A DNA stretch of 64,000 nucleotides from Chitinophagales bacterium (GTDB taxonomy: Bacteria > Bacteroidota > Bacteroidia > Chitinophagales > JADJOU01): the NCBI GenBank assembly GCA_016787225.1, contig JAEUUY010000018.1, positions 1 through 64,000 on the forward strand, in the 5' to 3' direction. Positions 42,799 to 51,253 of this stretch are shown here, one piece after another. Position numbers and translations under genes: made by a program. A model generated the notes under the pieces. It saw only the letters and a program-made list of their open reading frames with translations. It had not been told where the DNA came from and made no database searches. The number at the start of each line of letters is the position of its first letter. Positions within the stretch are counted from its first letter, which is position 1.

Positions 42799-43996
42799 TC
42801 ATTTCAATCCTCAAATTTCATATTTTGCAACAACAGATTTCCGAAATACGAATGAACAATTCGGCATTAAACAGAACGACCGAATGGTGGGCTTGTATAT
42901 ACTTGGTAAAACAGGGACAGGAAAAACTAATCTCCTTGAGACTTTAATTTACCAAGATATATATTTCAATCGAGGTATCTGTGTCATGGATGTGAATGGC
43001 GACTTGATAAAAAAAGTAGCAAGTATGATTCCGAACTACCGAAAAGAGAATACAGTGTATCTCGACACCTCTGATGTAAATCTCACGTGGGGATATAATC
43101 CTTTGAAAAGAGTTGCATACCCATATCGCCACCTCATAGCATCGCATATCATTGAGACTTTTCAGAAGCTATGGGGTCAGCAGGCTTGGGGAATTAAATT
43201 GGAACATATCCTCCGTAATGTCATCCTTACACTCCTCGATCAAGAAAAATCTGATTTTACGGATATCAATAGAATATTAGTTGACTCAGAGTTCAGAAAA
43301 TCATGTATGAACTGCATTGTCTCAAAAGAAGTTTTGAGTTTTTGGGAAAAGGAATTTCCTAGTTACTCAAAGGCAGATGTTTTGCCTGTTCTGAATAAAG
43401 TAGGTAGTTTCATGGCTATACCCACCATCAAGAAAATTCTCGTTGACAACAAAGTGCAAATTTCTATTGGAGACATCGTCAACAACCAAAAAGTAATGCT
43501 CGTAAATCTCTCCAAAGGAACTCTTGGTGTTGATGCGGCACACCTCCTTGGTTCTCTTTTACTCAATGCATTTTCATCAGCTGGATTCTATCGCACGACT
43601 ATTCCTGAATCTGAGCGTAAACCGTTTTTCATTTATCTTGATGAATTCCAAAACTTCACAACCCTATCACTCGTCAATATGTTTGCCGAACTGCGAAAAT
43701 TCAAAATTGCCTTTATCCTTGCCCATCAATATCTTGGACAACTGAATCCAAAAATCAAAGACGCCATCATGGGAAACATTGGTAGTATAGTTTGTTTTCG
43801 TATGTCCTATGACGATGCAAAATATATGGCTCATGAGTTCTTTCCTTACATTGAAGTAAAAGACTTTATCAATCTTCAGAACTACCGTATTTATACTAAG
43901 CTCCTCATAGATGGAATGCCAGGGAAGCCTCTCTCAGCTAGTACGATTCGGCTTTCAGCGCCAATTGTGGAAAGTACCAAAGAGGACGCCTTTTAA
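42791..43996 (+). CDS. VirD4/TraD-like conjugative coupling ATPase, short form
   Basis: 401-aa P-loop ATPase of the T4CP/HerA class. Walker A is GKTGTGKTNLLE (about 39-50), Walker B FFIYLDEFQNF (about 278-288), and the TraM-recognition-like segment LAHQYLGQLNPKIKDAIMGNIG follows. No membrane helix, so it is a soluble form. A longer relative is encoded at 51254. Its last codons (ESTKEDAF) are repeated as DNA at 44483. Probably moves DNA during transfer or maintenance of the element. Confidence 0.85.
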   Translation: MFNHFNPQISYFATTDFRNTNEQFGIKQNDRMVGLYILGKTGTGKTNLLETLIYQDIYFNRGICVMDVNGDLIKKVASMIPNYRKENTVYLDTSDVNLTWGYNPLKRVAYPYRHLIASHIIETFQKLWGQQAWGIKLEHILRNVILTLLDQEKSDFTDINRILVDSEFRKSCMNCIVSKEVLSFWEKEFPSYSKADVLPVLNKVGSFMAIPTIKKILVDNKVQISIGDIVNNQKVMLVNLSKGTLGVDAAHLLGSLLLNAFSSAGFYRTTIPESERKPFFIYLDEFQNFTTLSLVNMFAELRKFKIAFILAHQYLGQLNPKIKDAIMGNIGSIVCFRMSYDDAKYMAHEFFPYIEVKDFINLQNYRIYTKLLIDGMPGKPLSASTIRLSAPIVESTKEDAF

Positions 43997-44001
43997 TATA
44001 T
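43967..44001 (+). repeat. 35-base imperfect direct repeat, copy 1
   Basis: GTGGAAAGTACCAAAGAGGA and the following bases include the 3' end of the VirD4-like gene. Copy 2 at 44483-44517 differs at about four positions. The two flank the 95-aa gene. A weaker third copy lies at 38382-38405. Confidence 0.6.
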
Positions 44002-44099
44002 AAACTGATACGTATAATATATTTTGAACTTGTTCCTTGTGCTTGTGTCATAACACTCTTTGATATAGTTTCCATGAGTAACAACTTAAAATTCATCAT

Positions 44100-44387
44100 A
44101 TGCTTAAAGTATACAACAACAAATGCAAAAATTGTCTCTTTACCCAAGACCGAATAGTCAGTTCAGAGCGCGCGAAAGAAATTATCCAAGAATGTAAGGA
44201 CACTAACACACATTTTATCTGCCACCTTTCTACAATGGAAAATAATGGAAATATCTGTTGTCGTGGATTCTTTGATAACGAGGGAGATGATATTGATAAA
44301 ATACAGATAGCGAAACGACTTGGACTCGTTGAATTCGTGGAGACTCCCGAATCTGACAAACTCCCTCCATATCGAGACTTTACGTAA
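44100..44387 (+). CDS. 95-aa cysteine-rich hypothetical protein
   Basis: Contains CKNC near the N-terminus and further Cys (IIQEC, FICH, ICCRGFF), suggesting a small zinc-binding protein. It has its own terminator at 44386-44413 and lies between two direct repeats, so it looks like a separately inserted module. No family name can be given with confidence. Confidence 0.6.
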   Translation: MLKVYNNKCKNCLFTQDRIVSSERAKEIIQECKDTNTHFICHLSTMENNGNICCRGFFDNEGDDIDKIQIAKRLGLVEFVETPESDKLPPYRDFT

Positions 44388-44413
44388 CCCCTTACTAGAA
44401 GGGGTTTTCTTTG
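44386..44413 (+). terminator. Terminator of the 95-aa gene
   Basis: AACCCCTT-actag-AAGGGGTT followed by TTCTTTG, directly after the stop codon. Confidence 0.8.
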
Positions 44414-44482
44414 TATTACAGGTTCTAGGATAGATAGTTGTTTTTAAAGATATCACATACAAAAAAATTATTCGCTACCCTT

Positions 44483-44517
44483 GTGGATAGTACCAAAGAG
44501 GACGCCTAGGAATATAT
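44483..44517 (+). repeat. 35-base imperfect direct repeat, copy 2
   Basis: GTGGATAGTACCAAAGAGGA and following bases match the 3' end of the VirD4-like gene (43967-44001), although no gene ends here. It is preceded by CCTT, as is the weaker copy near 38382. Confidence 0.6.
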
Positions 44518-44609
44518 TTTTATGTCGCTACAATGTGCCGTGAACGTTCTTTTGAAAAACTTAACTTTCAAAGGTCGGTAATTATCAACTAATCTTTTAC
44601 TCAATTTCT

Positions 44610-45395
44610 ATGCACACTCCCATAACCTATTATGGAGGTAAATACTCTATGTTAAAACACATTCTCCCCCTTATTCCACCTCATAAAATATATACTGAAT
44701 CCTTTTTCGGAGGTGGCGCCGTATTCTTTGCTAAAGAACCTGCCGAATCCGAAATCATAAACGACATTAACCACATGGTCATTAATTTCTATGAAGTCGT
44801 TAAAACGGATTTTGAAGCACTCAAAGAAAAAATTGAATCAACTATGTTCTCACGTGCTACCTATACCATAGCTTGGACAATCTACCGTATGCCCCAATTA
44901 TTCTCCAAAGTTGTTCGTGCATGGGCATTCTATATTGGAACAAATATGGGGTTTGCCTGTCATATCGGTTCATGGGGGTTTGACAAATACGGTAAACGTT
45001 CCAAAGCATTCTTAAATAAGAAAATGAGGTTTGATATCAATATTTCGAAGAGGCTTCTCGGAGTTCAAATAGAATGTGATGATGCCTGTAAAGTAATTAC
45101 GAGTCGAGATGCAGAAGATGCATTTCATTACGTTGATCCTCCATACATAGATACACATCAGGCTCATTATGGTGGATATACGAAACAAGATTATGAGCAA
45201 TTACTGGAGACACTTTCACAGGTCAAGGGTAAATTTCTTCTTTCGTCATTTCCATCAGAAATACTTGAAAAATATACTCAACAATATGGTTGGTACACCA
45301 AGTCATTTTCTCAGCCGCTTTCATCTCAAAAAGTACCAGAAGGTAGTAGTCGAAGATTAAAAACAGAAGTCCTTACGGCTAACTACCCTATATGA
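44610..45395 (+). CDS. D12-class DNA adenine N6-methyltransferase
   Basis: 261 aa, Dam-like. Motif I-type YYGGKYSMLKHILPLIP, FFGGGAVFF for SAM binding, INDINHMVINFYEVV, and the catalytic DPPY (VDPPYIDTHQAHY, about 173). It methylates adenine in an unknown site. No restriction nuclease is adjacent, so it is an orphan enzyme, probably protecting the element against host restriction or regulating its replication. It overlaps the cytosine methyltransferase gene by ATGA. Confidence 0.9.
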   Translation: MHTPITYYGGKYSMLKHILPLIPPHKIYTESFFGGGAVFFAKEPAESEIINDINHMVINFYEVVKTDFEALKEKIESTMFSRATYTIAWTIYRMPQLFSKVVRAWAFYIGTNMGFACHIGSWGFDKYGKRSKAFLNKKMRFDINISKRLLGVQIECDDACKVITSRDAEDAFHYVDPPYIDTHQAHYGGYTKQDYEQLLETLSQVKGKFLLSSFPSEILEKYTQQYGWYTKSFSQPLSSQKVPEGSSRRLKTEVLTANYPI

Positions 45396-46636
45396 CCAAA
45401 CCCCTTCGAGTAGTAGAACTCTTTGCTGGGGTCGGAGGATTTAGAATTGCATTGGAAGGATATCCAAAAAAGAAAAATAGAGCTTATGAAGTTGTTTGGA
45501 GTAATCAATATGAACCACAGAGTAATATCCAACACGCGAACCTCGTGTACAAAAAACGCTTTCCTCATGCCAGTCACTCCGAAGAAGATATTGAAGCCAT
45601 TGTATCGAACAAAATAGACCAAATACCCAATCACGATGTCTTGGTAGGAGGGTTCCCGTGCCAAGACTATTCTATTGCCAACCGTTCTCATAATAGAGGT
45701 CTCGAAGGCACTAAAGGAAAACTCTGGTGGGCTATTTATCGAATTCTTGAAAGCAAGGGAAACAAGGCTCCGAACTATCTCATTCTTGAAAATGTTGATA
45801 GACTCCTGCGCTCTCCTGCACACCAAAAAGGACGAGACTTTGCCGTGATCCTCTCTAGCTTAAATCATTTAGGTTATGCTGTTGAATGGCGAGTGATTAA
45901 TGCCGCAAACTATGGATATCCTCAAAAGCGAAAGCGAGTTTATATCTTAGGGTATAGGGAAGGAACTAAGATTTATCAGAAAATTGGAAAATCAAGTCCC
46001 AAGGAATGGCTCACGAAAACAGGAGTCTTTGCCAAAGCATTCAAAGCGGATGTACAAGGAGAACTCCGAATGCAGTCAATCCCTCTATCCATTGCTGAAA
46101 CCTTGAAGTCATTTACAAATACAGAAAACCTTTTCTTAAACGCTGGATTTATGATGCGAGGGACGTGTTTTCACATTAAATTAAGTGCCAAGTATCAAGG
46201 ATCATATACCACTATTGGAGATATCCTCATAAATGAACATGAGATTCCAGAGTCATATTATATCTCTAGAAAAGACCTCTCAAAGTGGAAAGCAGTTAAA
46301 GCCGCTAAGGCCAAAAAACGTATCAGCAAGAAAACTCATGAACCCTATCTATTCAAAGAAGGTAACGTTGAATTTCCCGACTCACTGAATAAACCTGCAC
46401 GAACGATACTCACGAAAGAACTCAGTACTTATATCTGCCGAGAGAAACACGTCGTCAAAGTAGGTCGTAAATACCGAGGACTGCACCCGACTGAACTGGA
46501 GCGTCTCAATGGATTCCCAGATAATTTCACGAAATGTGACGGTGTATCCGATATGAAACGAGGCTTCTTTATGGGTAATGCACTCATTGTGGGAGTCGTC
46601 CAAAGAATAGCCAAACAACTTTTTAAATCTATCTAA
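45392..46636 (+). CDS. DNA (cytosine-5) methyltransferase
   Basis: 414 aa C5 methyltransferase. Motif I VVELFAGVGGFRIAL, catalytic GGFPCQDYSIA (PCQ), motif VI LILENVDRLL, motif VIII-like VEWRVINAANYGYPQKRKRVYILGY, and the C-terminal motifs IX-X (LHPTELERLNGFP, MGNALIVGVV). Target unknown. Translationally coupled to the adenine methyltransferase; no cognate nuclease is seen. Confidence 0.93.
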   Translation: MTKPLRVVELFAGVGGFRIALEGYPKKKNRAYEVVWSNQYEPQSNIQHANLVYKKRFPHASHSEEDIEAIVSNKIDQIPNHDVLVGGFPCQDYSIANRSHNRGLEGTKGKLWWAIYRILESKGNKAPNYLILENVDRLLRSPAHQKGRDFAVILSSLNHLGYAVEWRVINAANYGYPQKRKRVYILGYREGTKIYQKIGKSSPKEWLTKTGVFAKAFKADVQGELRMQSIPLSIAETLKSFTNTENLFLNAGFMMRGTCFHIKLSAKYQGSYTTIGDILINEHEIPESYYISRKDLSKWKAVKAAKAKKRISKKTHEPYLFKEGNVEFPDSLNKPARTILTKELSTYICREKHVVKVGRKYRGLHPTELERLNGFPDNFTKCDGVSDMKRGFFMGNALIVGVVQRIAKQLFKSI

Positions 46637-46661
46637 TTTTTTAACCCCTTAAATTTTTAAT

Positions 46662-47231
46662 ATGCCAGACTTTATTTACTGCTCCCTCATTCTGAAGGGA
46701 GAGCAACAACATGTCCAAGAAGTTAAAGAGGCTATCAGTCTCATAGATGAACACGACAAGCTAAGGGCAATTGATTTTAACAAAATCATTCCTATGCCAG
46801 AGTCACTTAATATCAGTGAGGATTCAGATGCACAAATGTTTTACAAGAGAGACTATCTCAAGAAACCGTTTGATGAATCTGAAGTTAAACGATTCAAACG
46901 AATGTCAACTACGAGAAAGCAAGAAGCTAAAAGTCTAGCCAAGCAGTATCACAACAACAAGAAAATGTATGGATTTACTACTTGGTATGACTGGTCTGTA
47001 GAGCATTGGGGAACGAAATGGAATGCTATTTTCTCTGATGATGAACACCTGCGTAATCGCACCAGCGATACAATCTTTTTTCAAACGGCTTGGAGTCCAC
47101 CTATACCCATTATGAACCATCTTGCTTGTGCTTATCCAAACGTCAAATTCATTCTTGAATACTTCCACGAACAAGACCCAAATGATATCACAACCGTAGA
47201 ATTTCATATTGGAGAACCCCCTAAAAACTAA
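46662..47231 (+). CDS. Api92/YubB-like ferredoxin-fold hypothetical protein
   Basis: 189 aa. Segments FNKIIPMPESL and TTWYDWSVEHWGTKWNA are characteristic of the DUF1281/Api92-like proteins found on phages and plasmids; the function is unknown. It begins 25 bases after the methyltransferase and shares an upstream leader (TTTTTTAACCCC-TAAA) with the gene at 47833. Confidence 0.65.
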   Translation: MPDFIYCSLILKGEQQHVQEVKEAISLIDEHDKLRAIDFNKIIPMPESLNISEDSDAQMFYKRDYLKKPFDESEVKRFKRMSTTRKQEAKSLAKQYHNNKKMYGFTTWYDWSVEHWGTKWNAIFSDDEHLRNRTSDTIFFQTAWSPPIPIMNHLACAYPNVKFILEYFHEQDPNDITTVEFHIGEPPKN

Positions 47232-47258
47232 TCATTAACTCTTTAAATTTTAAGTATC

Positions 47259-47792
47259 ATGAGCACCAGAGGACTCTTAGGATTTGTCCACAAAGGACAT
47301 ATCCGCGCCAGTATTAATCACTTTGACAGCTATCTCGAAGTACTCGGTAAGAGTGTCGCAGAGATTTGCACTATCATAGTTGATTGGGAAGCATTTATCA
47401 AAAACTATGAAAAGATTACATGGGTTTCAGAACTCTCTGAACCTATGAAATATCTCAGCGCAAAGGAGATATTAATCGAAATTCTCAAAGGTAAATCCCT
47501 AACACTCCTTGATGAGAAGGAATTCGCTAGAGATGAACTCTTTTGTGAATATGCCTATCTCATCAATTTAGATGACAAGCAGTTGGAAATCTATGCTGCT
47601 AATTTCTACACAGACTATGACCAATTTCAATCTAAACTCCCTATGCATCTTTTAGTATGCTACCCGCTTGATTCTATACCTACCCGCTTTCTTGAGAAAC
47701 TCAATGCAGAGAAAACAAGAGTGGACATAGACTGGAAAGAGAGATTGAGAAAAGCAGGGATTGACCCTAACAAGTTCTTGAAAGATCAATAA
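47259..47792 (+). CDS. Plasmid/phage-type hypothetical protein
   Basis: 177 aa. The N-terminus MSTRGLLGFVHKGHIRASINHFDSYLEVLG resembles a family of phage and plasmid proteins beginning M.TRG..GF...G....YNH.DSYP. No catalytic motif is recognised. Same operon as its neighbours. Confidence 0.6.
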   Translation: MSTRGLLGFVHKGHIRASINHFDSYLEVLGKSVAEICTIIVDWEAFIKNYEKITWVSELSEPMKYLSAKEILIEILKGKSLTLLDEKEFARDELFCEYAYLINLDDKQLEIYAANFYTDYDQFQSKLPMHLLVCYPLDSIPTRFLEKLNAEKTRVDIDWKERLRKAGIDPNKFLKDQ

Positions 47793-47832
47793 CGTGTCCC
47801 TCAATTTTTTAACCCCATAAACCATATCACAA

Positions 47833-48036
47833 ATGATTACCTACAACCGTATTTCTAAAATTCTCTACAAGTCTAAAGTCAATAGTCCCCAAGAAGCCTT
47901 TGCATTATCTGAAATAAAAGAACTTGAAAAGGAAAATCCAAGTGCTATAAAACTCGCTGTTGATTATTATTTCAATAACGACAATTATGATACTTACTAT
48001 GATATTAACAGAGAAGTAGAGAAATTAAATCACTAA
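47833..48036 (+). CDS. 67-aa hypothetical protein
   Basis: Small acidic protein (YNRISKILYKSKVNSPQEAF, then NDNYDTYYDINREV) without recognised domain. Evenly spaced between neighbours with the same AT-rich leader; probably a real gene of the element. Confidence 0.5.
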   Translation: MITYNRISKILYKSKVNSPQEAFALSEIKELEKENPSAIKLAVDYYFNNDNYDTYYDINREVEKLNH

Positions 48037-48063
48037 CTATTTTTTAAATTAAATCAATACATT

Positions 48064-48288
48064 ATGCAAAAAATCGTACCAAAAACAGTAAATCTCGACC
48101 TTGTTGGAGTTGATGCCAACGCATTCTCAATTTTGGGGGCATTCGGGCGTCAAGCTCGCAGAGAAGGTTGGACAAAAGAGGAAATTGACCTTGTCACCGA
48201 GGAAGCTAAAACAGGAGATTATGATCACCTCCTAGCAGTGATTATGAATCATTGCGAAGTGGAGGATGGAGATGACGTAGACTTCTAA
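48064..48288 (+). CDS. 74-aa hypothetical protein
   Basis: Contains VDANAFSILGAFGRQARREGWTKEE and a C-terminal acidic tail (EVEDGDDVDF). Short proteins of this look are common on mobile elements next to RadC genes; the function is unknown to me. No membrane helix or Cys cluster. Confidence 0.6.
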   Translation: MQKIVPKTVNLDLVGVDANAFSILGAFGRQARREGWTKEEIDLVTEEAKTGDYDHLLAVIMNHCEVEDGDDVDF

Positions 48289-48317
48289 TTTTCACGCAAA
48301 CAATTAAATAAGTTTTT

Positions 48318-48848
48318 ATGAAACACCTGTCAGAGCGAGGTATGTTATCTGAACGAGATTCACCACTTACTCAATTCGCATACCTTGAACTCTTTTATCG
48401 CCTTGATCCGAGGTTTACCTCTATTGCACAATTACCAATAGTTAATTGCGAAGAATCAGTTATGGAGCATTTGAAATCATATATCCAAAGTTCCAATATC
48501 TCTCTTGATTGTCAGGAAAAATTCATTGTCATGTTTCTTAATAACCGACATAGACTCCTGGCTATTCGCACTATTGGTATTGGATTATCACATGCAACCT
48601 TGGTTGATTTGAAATACATTGTAAAACTGGCACTTGATAGTGGAGCTTTACATATCATCGCTATTCATAATCATCCGAGTTGTTTTCTTGAGCCAAGTAA
48701 GGAAGATTTTAAAATCACCAAAGCTATTCAAGAAGCACTGCGTTGGTTTGATATTACCCTTGTTGACCATATTATTGTCTCAAGTGATTTGCAATCAAGT
48801 CACAGCATGGCTAATAAAGGACAACTGGGCTCAATTCCCGAAATATAG
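48318..48848 (+). CDS. radC: RadC-like JAB-domain protein
   Basis: 176 aa. The JAB/MPN metal motif is IAIHNHPSCFLEPSKEDFK (HxHP-x8-SxxD), with the upstream Glu region and the closing DHIIVSSD. RadC-family genes are frequent on mobile elements. The old repair role is not supported, and a function linked to transfer or anti-restriction is suspected. It lacks the N-terminal HhH domain of chromosomal RadC. Confidence 0.85.
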   Translation: MKHLSERGMLSERDSPLTQFAYLELFYRLDPRFTSIAQLPIVNCEESVMEHLKSYIQSSNISLDCQEKFIVMFLNNRHRLLAIRTIGIGLSHATLVDLKYIVKLALDSGALHIIAIHNHPSCFLEPSKEDFKITKAIQEALRWFDITLVDHIIVSSDLQSSHSMANKGQLGSIPEI

Positions 48849-48927
48849 TACTTGGAATTATCGTTAAGTAAAATTACTCACTTTTAAAACTCAATACACA
48901 TTTTTTCACCCTTTTAAATCCAAAATC

Positions 48928-49344
48928 ATGGACAAAGAAACAAAAGCAACACTTTTAAAACAGTTCAGTATCATACTGAGAAACCGATCAAAGGATGCTA
49001 AGTATCCAAAACTCTCGCAATCACTTGTAGAATACTATAGTCGTAAAGACTTGATAGACATTCTCAAGAAAAAACATGATGGAAAAGTTCCCAGTGAACT
49101 CAATCTCATGGAATGTGAGAATTCAGAATTACTCAAACTTATTGGTGATGATATGTTTCTCATATCATACTCTACGGAACAATGGAGCAAGGATACTCAA
49201 GTAAATAATACTTCTGTGCCACAAGTGCAAAAGATTACTCCAGTTGCGGAAAAAAAGACCTCAACTCCTGATCCAAAGAATCCAGTTAAGGATGAACAAA
49301 AACCAAATTCTCAAATCAATAAAGAGGAGAAGAAGGATAAATAA
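48928..49344 (+). CDS. 138-aa hypothetical protein with charged tail
   Basis: The N-terminal ~85 residues are folded-looking (LLKQFSIILRNRSKDAKYPK, YYSRKDLIDILKKKHDG). The tail is rich in Pro, Lys, Asp and Glu and probably disordered. No family recognised. A strong terminator follows. Confidence 0.55.
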   Translation: MDKETKATLLKQFSIILRNRSKDAKYPKLSQSLVEYYSRKDLIDILKKKHDGKVPSELNLMECENSELLKLIGDDMFLISYSTEQWSKDTQVNNTSVPQVQKITPVAEKKTSTPDPKNPVKDEQKPNSQINKEEKKDK

Positions 49345-49354
49345 TATCCAAAGC

Positions 49355-49378
49355 AAAGCACTCGATTGAGTGCTTTTT
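49355..49378 (+). terminator. Terminator of the methyltransferase-RadC operon
   Basis: AAAGCACTC-gatt-GAGTGCTTT then TT, 10 bases after the stop at 49344. It ends the run of + strand genes that starts at 44610. Confidence 0.85.
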
Positions 49379-49406
49379 AGTGTTATTTATTTTAATTATT
49401 TCTGAT

Positions 49407-50549
49407 CTATTTATTAAGGATAGTCGAGAAGATTTTAGGGCTAATTCCTATTCCAAATCCCCACCACCATTTTTTATCGTATACCCAGTTATTGCCAATA
49501 GAGGTTGTTCCAATATCCCATCCAGCAGGGACAATTACAAATGATATATCATTATATGAAAACGTTAAAGTCAAGCCAGTAGACACAAAAAATTGTTTAG
49601 ACTTCTCAATTTTTCCAGCTCCTTTTCCTAGTTTTCCGCCTGCTCCTGATGTAGAGAGAGAGTCTAGTTCTTCAACTGAAGGTGCAGCCCATATCCCTAA
49701 AGCCGCTTTAATAGTAGTTTTCTTGCCACTCGCATTATATTTATCTAATTGAAATTTAGTAATCTCACAATTTAAACCTAAATTAGTTATTCCTGAGTTA
49801 GCAGTTGCATAAAATTTACTACCACCTTCTGATATCTCAGGTCGAATTTTAAATGGGATTGTTATTAATGCTAATGGATTAGACTTCAAATATGAATTCC
49901 AACGCCATAACTTGAATCTTTCACCTATTATTAATGATTCACCTTTCTCTAATTTTACATACTTCTTAGTATAAAGACTATTGTTGTCATCGTCTATTAT
50001 TTTCTCACCGCTTACAGTCAGTATGTTATCATTGGATTCAACTTTGGTTACATAATCAAGCCTATGAGGTCCATCCCAATCTAAATAATCTTTTGTAGAA
50101 ATTGGTGCATCGCTAGGCTTAATTGTCACTTTTATTTTGTATATTATTCGACCACTATCAGTAACATCAATGTAGAAAACTTTATCATAATTGACTGTTA
50201 ATCCATTAAGTACATTGATATAGAAAATTCTTTTTATTTCTTTTCCTTCTTTTGGATTTAAGGTAAAAGTTTGATTATCATTTACAATCGAAATTTTTGA
50301 TTGTTCATTAGACGATATTTGTGAAATAACTGGTGCCGTGGAGAAGTCAGATTTTATTGTTATCTTACTATTCACAATTGCGTTAGTTTGATTTATTAAA
50401 TCAAACTCAATAGGTACAATTTGATGAGTGCCTGGAGTATTTTTAATCTCGATAGAGGGTGTCTTAGGCATTACAATAAAATTACTTTGGGATATTATAC
50501 TCTGAATTGTTAAGAGAAGAAGTATGGGTGTTAAATAAAACTTTTTCAT
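49407..50549 (-). CDS. Secreted hypothetical protein, possible beta-sheet surface protein
   Basis: 380 aa with a signal peptide (cleavage near IISQ, residue 21). The N-terminal half looks like Ig-type strands (VPIEFDLINQTNAIVNSKITIKS); the C-terminal half has Gly-rich amphipathic strands ending near LNK. No T9SS domain. It is the only gene on this strand between the operons and may be envelope cargo of the element. Function unknown. Confidence 0.6.
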   Translation of the reverse strand: MKKFYLTPILLLLTIQSIISQSNFIVMPKTPSIEIKNTPGTHQIVPIEFDLINQTNAIVNSKITIKSDFSTAPVISQISSNEQSKISIVNDNQTFTLNPKEGKEIKRIFYINVLNGLTVNYDKVFYIDVTDSGRIIYKIKVTIKPSDAPISTKDYLDWDGPHRLDYVTKVESNDNILTVSGEKIIDDDNNSLYTKKYVKLEKGESLIIGERFKLWRWNSYLKSNPLALITIPFKIRPEISEGGSKFYATANSGITNLGLNCEITKFQLDKYNASGKKTTIKAALGIWAAPSVEELDSLSTSGAGGKLGKGAGKIEKSKQFFVSTGLTLTFSYNDISFVIVPAGWDIGTTSIGNNWVYDKKWWWGFGIGISPKIFSTILNK

Positions 50550-50660
50550 GATGTTTATGTTTAAGTGGTTTATAGATATAAAAGTACAAATATTAACAAA
50601 AAATAAACTAAAAAAAATTAAACTAATATCTTTAGGGTCTTAACTTAAACTTATTTGATT

Positions 50661-51251
50661 ATGTATTTACAAAGTATGTATGGAATAGAAAGACTCTTTG
50701 GTGGTTCGTTTGTATTATTGTTTTACGCCTTTATCATTTACCTAATTGTTAGATTCTTCATTTTTTTCAATGGGCTGCAAATATTGTCCCATTGGACACT
50801 TCTCCTTGATATGCAGTTTTCAACGAAAGAATTTTTTGAACGTTTGAAACAGCGGCTTGTTGACTCAGATGTAAAAAATATTTCATATTCGAACCTAAAT
50901 CTCAACGAAAGTATTATAGGCCTTTCAAAGAGAACCTATCTCACAATTAATTACAAAGACTACGTCTTCTATGTATGCGGTGCTCCTTTTGGCAAGCACT
51001 TTTTTACGAGTTATTGGACTCATTTTAAACCGAGTTTTATGGAAGTATTAGTGCGTACCATTCCATTTATTGGTCAACGTTTAGCAGACCTAATGTTTTC
51101 ACATACATATTTTGAACATGATCAATGTGCCTCATTTAGAACCTTACTGCATCATCATATTACAGAGCTCATTAAGGAAATGACAACTGAGAAAGGTATT
51201 CCCATGCCTGAAATTCCAAAGCCTGTCATGAGTGACGTATTTAAACGTTAG
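50661..51251 (+). CDS. Membrane protein encoded with the large VirD4-like ATPase
   Basis: 196 aa from the ATG at 50661 (a TTG at 50655 is less likely). One hydrophobic segment near residues 15-45 (FVLLFYAFIIYLIVRFFIFF) is followed by a soluble domain. It ends 2 bases before the ATPase start, so the two are coupled. It could be the membrane anchor for that soluble ATPase; inference. Confidence 0.6.
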   Translation: MYLQSMYGIERLFGGSFVLLFYAFIIYLIVRFFIFFNGLQILSHWTLLLDMQFSTKEFFERLKQRLVDSDVKNISYSNLNLNESIIGLSKRTYLTINYKDYVFYVCGAPFGKHFFTSYWTHFKPSFMEVLVRTIPFIGQRLADLMFSHTYFEHDQCASFRTLLHHHITELIKEMTTEKGIPMPEIPKPVMSDVFKR

Positions 51252-51253
51252 GT

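Noticed and set aside
48318-48848. RadC-like gene as part of the ubiquitin-like system because of its JAB domain
   Set aside because: It is 20 kb away, in a mobile-element operon, and matches RadC and not the JAB-E1 type.
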